Assembly (NCBI GenBank): GCA_910583765.1
Contig: CAJTYS010000044.1
Coordinates: 1-30,435, forward strand
Length of the DNA stretch: 30,435 nucleotides
Direction of reading: 5' to 3'
From: an uncultured Eubacteriales bacterium
GTDB taxonomy: Bacteria; Bacillota; Clostridia; Peptostreptococcales; Anaerovoracaceae
Positions 23,214 through 30,435 of this stretch are shown here, in pieces. Position 1 is the stretch's first letter, and every line of letters starts with the position of its first letter. Made by a program: the position numbers and the translations under genes. The notes under the pieces were generated by a model, which was given only the letters and a program-made list of their open reading frames with translations, searched no databases and had not been told where the DNA came from.

Positions 23214-24136
23214 TCGACTTTTCTTCCTGTAAAACCAACAGATTCAAGTATTACGGCGGAAAGAACGGCCATAAAAAAGGGATCTTTTACGAGAATCAGC
23301 GATATATGCTGAAATTCCCCGCTTTGAATCCGGCCAAGGGAAACAGCAGGTATACCAACAGCTGTTTTTCAGAGGATATCTGCTGCCGTATTTTCAATTT
23401 TTTAGGCATACCTGCACAGGAAACGATGCTGGGCACGTATAGAGAAGGGGATCGAGAAAAGATCGTTGTCGCCTGTAAAGATTTTGAAGATCCGCCCTGG
23501 AAGCTGCAGGCTTTCGCAGAGTTGAAGAATGCCTGCGTTGAGACTTCCCAAAGTGGTTATGGCACAGAACTATCAGAAGTTTTGGATGCCATTTCTGAGC
23601 AAATGATCTTAGATCCTTTGAAGCTGAAGGCGTTTTTTTGGGATATGTTCATTGCGGACGCCTTAGTCGGAAATTTTGACCGGCACAATGGAAACTGGGG
23701 ATTTTTAGTCAATGAACAGGAAGAAGCGGCAGTCATCGCTCCAGTGTACGACTGCGGGTCGTGCTTGTATCCTCAGCTTTCGGACGAAAACATCGCTGCT
23801 GTCCTGCAGGATAAAGATGAAATAGACGCACGCATTTTTGTGTTCCCCACATCTGCGCTAAAGATCGAAGGTCAGAAAATTAATTATGCGGATTTTATCA
23901 TAGGCCGAAGATACGAAGATTGCAATCATGCGCTGAAGCGGATCTATCCTCGCATTAATATGGATATGATTGAAAAGATCGTAGATGACACGCCGTATAT
24001 CAGCGGGATCCGAAAGCGATTTTACAAGTCCATGCTGCGGGTCAGAAAGGAATGTATCCTGGAAGTAGCGTATGACACATTGCTGAAGGATGAGATTGAG
24101 TCGTTGAATTCTGTGAAATTAGAAAAAGATCAATAG
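23210..24136 (+). CDS. HipA-like Ser/Thr kinase domain protein
   Basis: This 308-residue protein has the HipA/CtkA kinase pattern. A conserved Lys35 lies in YMLKFP, the ATP-binding lysine region. NFDRHNGN carries catalytic Asp157 and Asn160/Asn162, and Asp181 in YDCG stands for the metal-binding Asp. All catalytic positions look intact. HipA kinases phosphorylate protein targets; E. coli HipA stops growth by acting on glutamyl-tRNA synthetase. The target here is unknown. The usual longer HipA N-subdomain is absent, which makes this a compact form. The start overlaps the preceding gene's stop, with the strong SD GGGGAGGAGG. No HipB is co-transcribed; an XRE gene lies convergently downstream. 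A toxin role is plausible but not shown. Confidence 0.82.
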   Translation: MIDFSSCKTNRFKYYGGKNGHKKGIFYENQRYMLKFPALNPAKGNSRYTNSCFSEDICCRIFNFLGIPAQETMLGTYREGDREKIVVACKDFEDPPWKLQAFAELKNACVETSQSGYGTELSEVLDAISEQMILDPLKLKAFFWDMFIADALVGNFDRHNGNWGFLVNEQEEAAVIAPVYDCGSCLYPQLSDENIAAVLQDKDEIDARIFVFPTSALKIEGQKINYADFIIGRRYEDCNHALKRIYPRINMDMIEKIVDDTPYISGIRKRFYKSMLRVRKECILEVAYDTLLKDEIESLNSVKLEKDQ

Positions 24137-24191
24137 TGTGAAGATCGAACATGACCACAAATAAATTTGGCACAGATGACTGCATGCAATA

Positions 24192-24237
24192 AAAATATCC
24201 AAGAATTCATTGGTTTGAAATGGTTCTTGGATATTTT
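24192..24237. terminator. Bidirectional intrinsic terminator
   Basis: AAAATATCCAAGAA (24192-24205) and TTCTTGGATATTTT (24224-24237) are perfect 14-bp arms. T-rich tails follow on both strands: GCTTTTTG on the plus strand and TTTTTATT on the minus strand. It separates the converging kinase and regulator genes. Confidence 0.9.
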
Positions 24238-24271
24238 GCTTTTTGATTTGATAAAGAATAAAGCACGATTG

Positions 24272-24523
24272 TCAGCGAACTTTATTTTCTGGGAAAAGTT
24301 CAGCCATGGAAACACCTAGGATTTCTGCCAGTCCATAGAGTTCGATATCCGTCACTGTCCTGGATTTGTCTTCAATCCTGGAAATCGACCCGCGGCATAT
24401 ATAGATCCCGAGCGTTTCTAATCGATCAGATAATAGCTGCTGACTGAGCTTGCGAGCCGTCCGAATTTGTTTGACGTTTTCCCCAATTAGATTCTTCTCT
24501 TCGCCATCAATGATTCTCCCCAC
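24272..24523 (-). CDS. XRE-family helix-turn-helix regulator
   Basis: This is an 83-residue DNA-binding protein of lambda-repressor type. LIGENVKQIRTARKLSQQLLSDRLETLG, then RGSISRIEDKSRTVTDIELYGLAEILGVSMAELF, gives the five-helix HTH_3 fold that fills almost the whole protein. There is no sensor domain. The start is GTG at 24523, with GGGGAGGA seven bases upstream on its strand. The gene converges on the HipA-like kinase and diverges from the envelope cluster. Two related palindromes flank the promoter of that cluster and are the likely operators. A HipB-like antitoxin role for the nearby kinase is the alternative. Confidence 0.88.
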   Translation of the reverse strand: MGRIIDGEEKNLIGENVKQIRTARKLSQQLLSDRLETLGIYICRGSISRIEDKSRTVTDIELYGLAEILGVSMAELFPENKVR

Positions 24524-24674
24524 TTTAACGTCCTCCCCTGAAATAACCCCTCCTTAAATTCTTTGGTTCCCATGACATAAGGTGCCCATTTAGCGGTCTG
24601 ATTACACAAATGAAAGCTTAATGCCCCTTATTTTTGCCTCTAAAAATTATAATTTTTGGAAATTTACAAGGCAT

Positions 24675-24693
24675 ATGTCTTGTCATAGGACAA
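24675..24693. promoter_or_regulatory. Operator-like imperfect palindrome O1
   Basis: ATGTCTTGTCATAGGACAA shares its last 11 bases (TCATAGGACAA) with the perfect palindrome O2, 49 bases downstream. Its left half matches the O2 left arm at 6 of 9 positions. It covers the -35 box of the plus-strand promoter. Confidence 0.68.
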
Positions 24694-24708
24694 AACATAT
24701 GGTATATT
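24680..24708 (+). promoter_or_regulatory. Promoter of the envelope cluster
   Basis: TTGTCA (24680-24685) and TATATT (24703-24708) have a 17-base spacer. Its -35 lies in operator O1, and operator O2 begins about 16 bases after the -10, at or just past the expected transcript start. Confidence 0.7.
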
Positions 24709-24723
24709 AACTTTGCGAGAATT

Positions 24724-24742
24724 TTGTCCTATCATAGGACAA
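24724..24742. promoter_or_regulatory. Operator-like perfect palindrome O2
   Basis: TTGTCCTATCATAGGACAA consists of two perfect 9-base arms around a central C. A dimeric HTH protein is the expected binder, and the divergent XRE regulator is the obvious candidate. Confidence 0.75.
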
Positions 24743-24916
24743 CGAACAATTTTTTGTAGTTTTTGCGTGTTTCCAAAACCCGAGATCAGTTACAAATCAA
24801 CGGATTTTGGCCTTTCAAGTCCACTGTGACGCAGTGCGGAAAAGCTAGGCCACAATCGTCTTTGGTTGAAATCAGGGAAAAACAAAGACTACATAATGAG
24901 CGGATGGAGGTAAAAC

Positions 24917-26629
24917 ATGAAAAAGAGAACAATAGCGGTCACGTTATTACTTTGCCTGTTGATGACAGTGGGAAGTCCGGTGTCATTTGCGGGAAGCAAA
25001 GAGCCTTTGGCCAAAACAGCGGCGGTCATTTCGCCAGGAACATCCATGGAGCGGCCCGCCAGCATAGCGTTTGATCAGAGTTATAGCTACAGTATGCCAG
25101 CGGACGAGCATACTGATCATTATTTTTCTTTTGAGCTTCCATCATCAGGAAAGATCAGCATTCAATTGGATTCTTTTCTTTCCGGTACACAACTACATAT
25201 TCATGATGAAGGCAGAAATGAAATCTGGGATGGAGGTTGGTCAGATAAAAACAGTTTGACTGGAAGCTATAATGGCACCCAAGAAGCGCATCTCACAAAA
25301 GGAGCATACTATTTATGCATACATGGCTATACTTCCAATGCCGCTTCCTATTCCTTTAAAATGAGCTTTACCAGTGCGGGCGAAAGCTTTACAGAGACGG
25401 CGGGAGGTACGAACAACGCGCCGAATTCAGCCTCTGCCATTAGTATTGGAACGAATTATAAAGGGCAGATCGCAGAAAATGACGAGAAGGATTTTTATCA
25501 GTTTTCCATTCCCGCGTCAGGGAAAGTCACTGCGCAAGTAACATCCTATTTAAATTGGACATCATGGAGAATCTATGGCGCGGACGCAACCCCAATATAT
25601 GAGAATACGTCTAACCGCAGAGATGACACCACAGGACGTTATTACGAGAGTCGGGCATTGTATTTAACAAAAGGGACGTATTTCTTTGAATTAGATGGAG
25701 GCGGCAGTACGGGGAATTACAATTTTACTTTGCGTTACGCATCCTCTGGGGAAAGCTTTACGGAAACAGGCAATGGAACCAACAACAGCATAGAGACCGC
25801 TTCTGCCATTTCTATGGGGAAAACTTATAAAGGACAGGTTGCGAGAAACGATGAGAAGGATTTCTACCGGTTTTCAGCGTCAGCCGGGAAGCTAGCACTT
25901 CGTATGATTTCAGACGCATATAGCGTAGGATGGTATATTTATGATCAGAACGGAAACAAAGTTGAGTCTGGAAGCCTTTATAGAGATGACAGTTCACAAA
26001 AAGGAAATCTGCAAAAGACGATTTCTTTACCTTCGTCAGGCGTTTATTATCTTTGTATTGAAAGATATGGTTATGATGGAGGCGATTATTCCTTCTCCGT
26101 TTCTAAATACACAACAAAGATAACCGCGAGATCCTACACAAAAACATACGGTGCGCCGTCCTTTTACATCGAAGCGACTGCAAGCGATGATGAAACGCTG
26201 ACCTTTTCCTCCAGCAATAGCAAAGTGGCCTCAGTCGATGCCTATAGCGGCTGGACAACGATTGGAAATCCAGGAAAAGCAACCATCACCATCAGAGCGC
26301 AGGGAACAAACGCGTCGAAGAATATCACGGTTACGGTAAAACCACAGAAAGCTGCTTTGACAAAGATAAAACCGGGAAAACGATCTTTAAAGGCTACTTG
26401 GAAGCGAGACGCAAAGGCAACCGGATATGAAGTGGTGGTGGCACAGAACAGCAAGTTCACAAAAGGCAAGAAAACAGCGGTCATCAGCAAAAACAAAAGC
26501 ACTGCCAAAACCTTTAAAAAGCTGAAATCGAAAAAAGCCTACTACGTGAAAGTGCGGGCATATAAAAAATCCGGCAAAACGAAGATTTACGGGGCGTACA
26601 GCAAAGTGAAAAAAGTGAAGGTCAAATAG
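24917..26629 (+). CDS. Secreted protein with PPC-like repeats, Big2-like and fibronectin III-like domains
   Basis: This is a secreted protein of 570 residues with no catalytic motif seen. A signal peptide covers 1-26 (cut near SFAG). Three beta-rich repeats resemble bacterial pre-peptidase C-terminal (PPC) domains at about 40-150, 156-278 and 279-398. Repeats two and three share the header GESFTE...GTNN and the core DEKDFYxFS. A Big2-like segment with SSSNSKVASVD follows (about 400-475). A lysine-rich Fn3-like domain, about 478-570, carries KLKSKKAYYVKVRAY, almost the same as the end of the second amidase. GGATGGAGGT precedes ATG 24917. It is the first gene after the operator-flanked promoter. 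A surface-binding or wall-associated role is inferred. Confidence 0.85.
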   Translation: MKKRTIAVTLLLCLLMTVGSPVSFAGSKEPLAKTAAVISPGTSMERPASIAFDQSYSYSMPADEHTDHYFSFELPSSGKISIQLDSFLSGTQLHIHDEGRNEIWDGGWSDKNSLTGSYNGTQEAHLTKGAYYLCIHGYTSNAASYSFKMSFTSAGESFTETAGGTNNAPNSASAISIGTNYKGQIAENDEKDFYQFSIPASGKVTAQVTSYLNWTSWRIYGADATPIYENTSNRRDDTTGRYYESRALYLTKGTYFFELDGGGSTGNYNFTLRYASSGESFTETGNGTNNSIETASAISMGKTYKGQVARNDEKDFYRFSASAGKLALRMISDAYSVGWYIYDQNGNKVESGSLYRDDSSQKGNLQKTISLPSSGVYYLCIERYGYDGGDYSFSVSKYTTKITARSYTKTYGAPSFYIEATASDDETLTFSSSNSKVASVDAYSGWTTIGNPGKATITIRAQGTNASKNITVTVKPQKAALTKIKPGKRSLKATWKRDAKATGYEVVVAQNSKFTKGKKTAVISKNKSTAKTFKKLKSKKAYYVKVRAYKKSGKTKIYGAYSKVKKVKVK

Positions 26630-26672
26630 GGCTATCAGGGCACGTAATGTGGGAAAGGGGGAAGCAATCATT

Positions 26673-27281
26673 ATGAAGCAGTGTGAGAATTGCAAAGCTA
26701 AATTTGAAGAAAACGCAACCTTTTGCCCCATATGCGGCGCATTGCTGCAAGATGAGCAATCCCACAAAAAAATGATCATCTCCCTTGTAGCGGTAGCCGT
26801 ATTAGCGGTTTTAGTCGCAGCATTGATTTGGGGCCGGTTGCAGGCAATGGAGAAATATGAAACCGCCAAACAAGAAACATCTGTGCAGCCAACAGAGCAA
26901 AAGAATACCGAAAATCAGACCATACCAGAAACCGTCCCGGCTAGAAACACACCTGCCTATGAAACATCAGCGACTACGGACTCCAATTATGGCACCCTGA
27001 ATCATGATATAGCAGGGGAATACATTTTACCAGAAAGCGATACACAATATATCAGCTCTAGGGATGTTGCTTATTTGACAAACCGAGAACTTCGTTTGGC
27101 TAGGAATGAGATATTCGCTAGACACGGAAGGATGTTTGATGACCCAGAGCTATCAGCATATTTTAATGCCACAAGCTGGTATTATGGGACGATTCCATCA
27201 AGCAGCTTTTCCGATGATAGCTTGAGCAAGGTGGAAAAAGCCAACATTGAAGTGATCAAGGCAGAAGAAGCTAGGAGGTAA
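26673..27281 (+). CDS. Zinc-ribbon membrane protein with extracellular YARHG domain
   Basis: This single-pass membrane protein has 202 residues. Cys4, Cys7, Cys18 and Cys21 form a zinc ribbon in a 25-residue cytoplasmic N-terminus. The helix 34-53 crosses the membrane, and a Thr/Glu/Gln-rich linker runs to about 120. The C-terminal domain, 125-195, carries LTNRELRLARNEIFARHGR and a following YF...WY, the YARHG signature. YARHG is an extracellular domain thought to act in the cell envelope, with no proven activity. The frame runs back to GTG 26649, but ATG 26673 gives the zinc ribbon directly and follows AAGGGGG. It belongs with the two other zinc-ribbon genes downstream. Confidence 0.85.
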   Translation: MKQCENCKAKFEENATFCPICGALLQDEQSHKKMIISLVAVAVLAVLVAALIWGRLQAMEKYETAKQETSVQPTEQKNTENQTIPETVPARNTPAYETSATTDSNYGTLNHDIAGEYILPESDTQYISSRDVAYLTNRELRLARNEIFARHGRMFDDPELSAYFNATSWYYGTIPSSSFSDDSLSKVEKANIEVIKAEEARR

Positions 27282-27341
27282 GCTAGTCCACAACGAACAA
27301 AAGGATCGAAACTATAGAGCATCACAAAGAAAGGAAGAAAA

Positions 27342-28397
27342 ATGACGAACACAAGAAATACGAATAGACTTTTAAAAAGCGTGCTGGCTATCGTTGTCAG
27401 TGCCATGGTAGCAGCGACCGCTTTTCCAACAACTGCATCTGCGGCATCCGTAAGAAAATGCTATACCATATCCACAGGGAACACCACAGTGTACAGCGAC
27501 ACCGCATTGACGAAAAAAATCGGGACTATCTTTGACTCCGATGAAATCACGCTGGTGAAGGCGGCAGAGAAATATTCCAAGGTCACTTACCCAATCGCAG
27601 GAGGAAAAACGAAGACCGGATACATCAAGACCAGTGCGATCCTTCTCAGCACCAAGAGCACTTCCTATACGGCCTCGGAAAAAGTGACCACCTACAAACG
27701 CCCTGGTGGAGCGGAATACGGTTATATTTCTAAAGGTGACAAAGTGCTCAATTTCGGAGTGAAAGGAAAATACACCCAGGTGCGGTATCCGGTGAGCGGC
27801 GGTTACAAGTACGCCTTCATTCACACCACCAATGTCACAAAGCCGACTCAGAAACCAACGACAAAGCCGGCAACCAAACCAACCACGGCTCCGACCAAAA
27901 AAACGACTACGAAAGGCACAACCTCAAATAAGAGTTCCAAGCTTACATCTCCAGTTCCGACAAAGTGTAAATTCAACAAAAAAACCAAAGACGTAAATTG
28001 GTATGGTTATCACGACATTAATCGCAACGTATCAACGAAAACTCCAGTTTACGCCATTGCAGACGGAAAAGCGACATACAAGCAAGCAACTACCAAAGGA
28101 TATTTGACTAGTTATGGAAATTTCATTGAATTCAAATCTTCCACCGGTGGATACAAAGCAAAATATTGCCATCTCAGTCGTTTTGTCGGAGCAAAGCAAA
28201 AAATCAAAAGCTCTAAAACAAGGCAGAAAAGCGGAAGCACGAAGGTTTATGTGATAAAAACAAAGACTGTAAAAAAGGGTGAAATCATCGGATATATTGG
28301 AAAGACCGGAAACGCAAGCGGCATCCATCTTCATTTTGAATTAAGAAAGAACGGAAAACGTATTGATCCCACATCCGTTTTTCCGAAGCTGAAATGA
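27342..28397 (+). CDS. Secreted SH3/M23-like peptidase-domain protein
   Basis: This is a secreted wall protein of 351 residues. Signal peptide 1-34 ends TASA. Two SH3-like domains follow, about 38-104 and 108-165, then a Thr/Lys/Pro linker, 166-200. Residues 215-350 resemble the LytM/M23 endopeptidase fold: TPVYAIADGKAT, YCHLS with His277, GEIIGYIGKTGNASG and HLHFEL with His329 and His331. The usual first zinc ligands, in H-x-G-x-D form, are replaced by YHDIN with His224-Asp225, so metal binding may differ or be lost. M23 enzymes cut peptide cross-links in peptidoglycan. AAGGAAG precedes ATG 27342. Confidence 0.85.
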   Translation: MTNTRNTNRLLKSVLAIVVSAMVAATAFPTTASAASVRKCYTISTGNTTVYSDTALTKKIGTIFDSDEITLVKAAEKYSKVTYPIAGGKTKTGYIKTSAILLSTKSTSYTASEKVTTYKRPGGAEYGYISKGDKVLNFGVKGKYTQVRYPVSGGYKYAFIHTTNVTKPTQKPTTKPATKPTTAPTKKTTTKGTTSNKSSKLTSPVPTKCKFNKKTKDVNWYGYHDINRNVSTKTPVYAIADGKATYKQATTKGYLTSYGNFIEFKSSTGGYKAKYCHLSRFVGAKQKIKSSKTRQKSGSTKVYVIKTKTVKKGEIIGYIGKTGNASGIHLHFELRKNGKRIDPTSVFPKLK

Positions 28398-28511
28398 TTT
28401 GGCGTGTAATCTATGTTTTGTCGTAGCTTTGATCAACCTTTTTTCGCAGACGTAAAGCCGCAGCAATAAACAACGAACTCTACCAGATAGCAAAGGAGAA
28501 CAGGATAAACC

Positions 28512-29018
28512 ATGTATTGTACAAAATGCGGAGCGCAAAACCCAGATCATGCGAACTTTTGTCAGAAATGTGGAAGCAGGATGGAACGTATCCTGCCTCC
28601 GCATTATGAAGTCCCTGGAGCAAGGCCAGCTTCATCGGCTCCCTTTCAAAAGCGGCGGGATAGCGCTGAAAAATGGATGATAACGTTTATTGCCAGCGTC
28701 ATAGTGTTTGTGGTCATCGTCATTATTGGTAATTACTTTTCCGCAGAAGGCCGATTGGTTGGACGATGGGAAATCGTAGGAGATGGCAGTCCAGAGTATA
28801 TGGAATTCTTTAGAAATGGAACCGTAGTGACAACGGAGAGCGTCATCTGGCAAGAGGAAGAAAACGACCAATATGATTACCGTGTAGAAGGCGATTATTT
28901 GATTTTTAGAGACGATTGGGACGGGGAAGAAACGAGGGCTTTTTATCGCCTGGATGGTGATTATCTGGAATTGTATCCATATGACGATGAAACCGTTTCT
29001 TATCGAAGGATGGATTAA
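28512..29018 (+). CDS. Zinc-ribbon membrane protein with lipocalin-like extracellular domain
   Basis: This single-pass membrane protein has 168 residues. Cys3, Cys6, Cys17 and Cys20 form the zinc ribbon; the helix 55-76 spans the membrane. The outer part, 80-168, begins LVGRWEIVGDG and alternates strand segments (YRVEGDYLIFRDDWDGEETRAFY, in part), as in small lipocalin-like DUF5640-type domains. That family assignment is by pattern only. AAAGGAG lies upstream of ATG 28512. It shares its design with the genes on both sides: a zinc ribbon inside, one helix, and a different outer domain. Confidence 0.8.
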   Translation: MYCTKCGAQNPDHANFCQKCGSRMERILPPHYEVPGARPASSAPFQKRRDSAEKWMITFIASVIVFVVIVIIGNYFSAEGRLVGRWEIVGDGSPEYMEFFRNGTVVTTESVIWQEEENDQYDYRVEGDYLIFRDDWDGEETRAFYRLDGDYLELYPYDDETVSYRRMD

Positions 29019-29067
29019 ATATCGATTTTTTCATTCGTAACAATACCAGGATTGTAGAAAGGATATT

Positions 29068-30213
29068 ATGATGTTTTGCGAAAAATGCGGCGCAGAAAAT
29101 AAAGACAACGCTAAATTCTGCGAAAAGTGCGGCGCACCCATACCGGAAGCGCCGCCAACCAAAACGGAGCAGGCAAATCAAAGCGCAGTACAAATCCATA
29201 AAAAACAAATCATCGCTGGGAGCATCATCCTCCTGGTGATCCTCGCCTGCGTCATCGGCTTTCTCGTGTATTCCAACAGTCAGAAGCAAGCCGCATATAC
29301 AGGAAAACTGCAGACTGCGGACAAGTATCTCCAGGAGCTGGATTATGAGCACGCAGAAGCGGTTTACTTGGAAGCCATCGACATTCAGCCGAAAAAGGAA
29401 GAAGCATATATCAAGCTGGCTGATGTTTATGTTACGCAAGGAAAAACTGATAAAGCTATTAAAATTTTGGAAAAAGGGAAGAAGAAAGCGGGAAGCAAGG
29501 CTGTGGACACGAAGCTGACAGAACTGAGCACAGCGAAAGAAAGGGGGTCAGAGCAATACCAGGCGTACTACGATTTGTGCATGGAATACCAAGAGAAATA
29601 CGGAAGACCAGGATATCGTGAAACAGAAGGTTGGGATGGAGTTTCCTTGACTGGTTTGTGTACCATCAAACTGTTTGATTTTGATCAGGATGGAAATGAA
29701 GAATTGATTTTAGTGTATGTTGATAAAGACGAATTTGGAGATGACTCCTTTTTCTACGAAATCTGGGCCTGGCAAAATAGAGAATGCGTCAATATTTTGC
29801 CTCGAAACAATGTCTCTTATGACCAAGATATCGACAAATGGATCGAAGTGGTGTCACAAGATGGTGTAATATATCTGGTGGATGATGACTCTAGCGGTAA
29901 TGTACAATACCTGCGTTATCAAGACGGCAAATTTGTGACAGCACATAAACAAGAAGAGGTAGTTTCGACCGATGGGACGGATTTGATTTTACTAGTGGAT
30001 GGAACGGAAACCAAATGGGATGATCTTGAACAGGCGACAAGCGGATTTCCTAAAAGGCGAATAGATTTTGCTAGTCCGGTTGATGGATTCGATATGTATT
30101 ATCAGAAAAATGAAGAAGATGATTTCATCATCCCATTCAATTTTATACTTCAGGAAACAGCAAACCAGGTTTTGAACGAAAGCGCAAAGACCCTGCAGTC
30201 GCTGAACGATTAA
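29068..30213 (+). CDS. Zinc-ribbon membrane protein with TPR and acidic calcium-loop-like segment
   Basis: The protein has 381 residues from ATG 29068 (ATG 29071 is equally possible). Cys4, Cys7, Cys18 and Cys21 make a zinc ribbon; the helix 47-69 spans the membrane. Residues 80-150 are TPR-like helices (ADKYLQELDYEHAEAVYLEA; EAYIKLADVYVTQGKTDKA). The outer C-terminal part, 165-380, contains FDFDQDGNEELILVY (203-217), an EF-hand/VCBS-like acidic loop that could bind calcium. No enzyme motif was seen. AAAGGA precedes the start. It is the third of the zinc-ribbon genes; this one has the largest outer domain. Confidence 0.83.
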   Translation: MMFCEKCGAENKDNAKFCEKCGAPIPEAPPTKTEQANQSAVQIHKKQIIAGSIILLVILACVIGFLVYSNSQKQAAYTGKLQTADKYLQELDYEHAEAVYLEAIDIQPKKEEAYIKLADVYVTQGKTDKAIKILEKGKKKAGSKAVDTKLTELSTAKERGSEQYQAYYDLCMEYQEKYGRPGYRETEGWDGVSLTGLCTIKLFDFDQDGNEELILVYVDKDEFGDDSFFYEIWAWQNRECVNILPRNNVSYDQDIDKWIEVVSQDGVIYLVDDDSSGNVQYLRYQDGKFVTAHKQEEVVSTDGTDLILLVDGTETKWDDLEQATSGFPKRRIDFASPVDGFDMYYQKNEEDDFIIPFNFILQETANQVLNESAKTLQSLND

Positions 30214-30329
30214 ATGGGCATCATAGCGTATGCGAAACACAGGCGGATAAAGTATCAGGAATAATAAAGATATATAGAGCTACAGCAAAGGAAAAAGAAA
30301 AGTCAATCTAGACGAAGAAAGGAAAAGAG

Positions 30330-30389
30330 ATGAATCAACACAAGAGGAAACCTTTAAAACGAAAATTGATCACGTTATTGATGGTACTA
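30330..30389 (+). pseudogene. Start of a signal-peptide gene, probably interrupted
   Basis: After GAAAGGAAAAGAG, ATG 30330 opens a frame that encodes MNQHKRKPLKRKLITLLMVL, a basic start followed by the first part of a hydrophobic signal core. From codon 21 on the sequence turns charged (CQEKVQVKSELF), so the signal peptide is cut off where the putative mobile-element end begins. The frame is still open at the window edge. The leader resembles that of the M23-like gene at 27342 (both have TATAGAGC about 45-60 bases before the ATG), so this may have been a related secreted gene. Confidence 0.5.
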
Positions 30390-30435
30390 TGTCAAGAAAA
30401 AGTACAAGTTAAAAGTGAACTTTTCTTACAACATT
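30390..30435. mobile_element. Possible end of an insertion sequence (IS21-like)
   Basis: From TGTCAAG at 30390 the sequence changes character and carries GTTAAAAGTGAAC with a small palindrome AAAAGT-GA-ACTTTT (30411-30424). A TG start with GTTAAAAGTGAAC blocks recalls termini of IS21-type elements in clostridia. No transposase is visible because the window ends. The call rests on recalled similarity and on the broken signal peptide. Confidence 0.4.

Larger units (their letters stand above)
24524..24916. other. Divergent control region between regulator and envelope cluster
   Basis: This 393-base gap contains no supported gene. It holds, from left to right, the SD of the regulator, an AT-rich perfect palindrome AAAAATTATAATTTTT (24642-24657) that includes a TATAAT on the minus strand (24651-24646, weak -35), then operator, promoter and second operator on the plus strand. 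Bases 24743-24900 form a leader of roughly 200 bases in which I see no named RNA element. Confidence 0.65.

Overview
The window is chromosomal DNA from a Gram-positive anaerobe of the Bacillota, class Clostridia. The evidence is a clostridial ftsK-rimO-pgsA-cinA-recA run, a sporulation-type YlbJ protein, a DUF4317 protein, a GAAC-N4-GTTC LexA box in front of recA, strong purine-rich ribosome binding sites and several near-consensus sigma-A promoters. A gut-associated family such as Anaerovoracaceae is possible, but that placement is a guess. No tRNA, rRNA or CRISPR array was seen.

Layout, left to right. Bases 1-1563 hold the 3' end of an ABC-2 type permease and its sensor kinase. Bases 1600-7111 are housekeeping: rsmD, coaD, a coiled-coil protein, ylbJ, tmcAL, ackA and rpmF, closed by a clear intrinsic terminator. 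Bases 7289-10908 carry two tandem paralogous secreted N-acetylmuramoyl-L-alanine amidases with different C-terminal modules. Bases 10940-12290 carry an AAA-ATPase-like gene that has lost its nuclease domain through an internal deletion; the native C-terminal codons survive out of frame. Bases 12336-14232 (minus strand) are the asd-dapA operon for the aspartate/diaminopimelate pathway. Bases 14360-21779 (plus strand) are ftsK, rimO, pgsA, cinA and recA, with recA under two candidate promoters and a LexA box. Bases 21793-22929 encode the DUF4317 protein.

From about 22.9 kb the window becomes accessory in character and, by eye, richer in A+T. A small acidic protein overlaps a HipA-like kinase with intact catalytic motifs. 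A convergent XRE regulator follows, sharing a bidirectional terminator with the kinase gene. Divergent from the regulator is a promoter flanked by two related palindromic operators. It drives a set of envelope genes: a secreted protein with PPC-like repeats, three membrane proteins that each have an N-terminal zinc ribbon, one transmembrane helix and a different extracellular domain (YARHG, lipocalin-like, TPR plus acidic loop), and a secreted SH3/M23-like protein. The window ends in a signal-peptide gene that appears to be interrupted at about 30390 by the end of a mobile element.

The candidates for a less described system are the zinc-ribbon envelope cluster with its operator-flanked promoter, and the small-protein/HipA-like kinase pair with a convergent rather than co-transcribed regulator.
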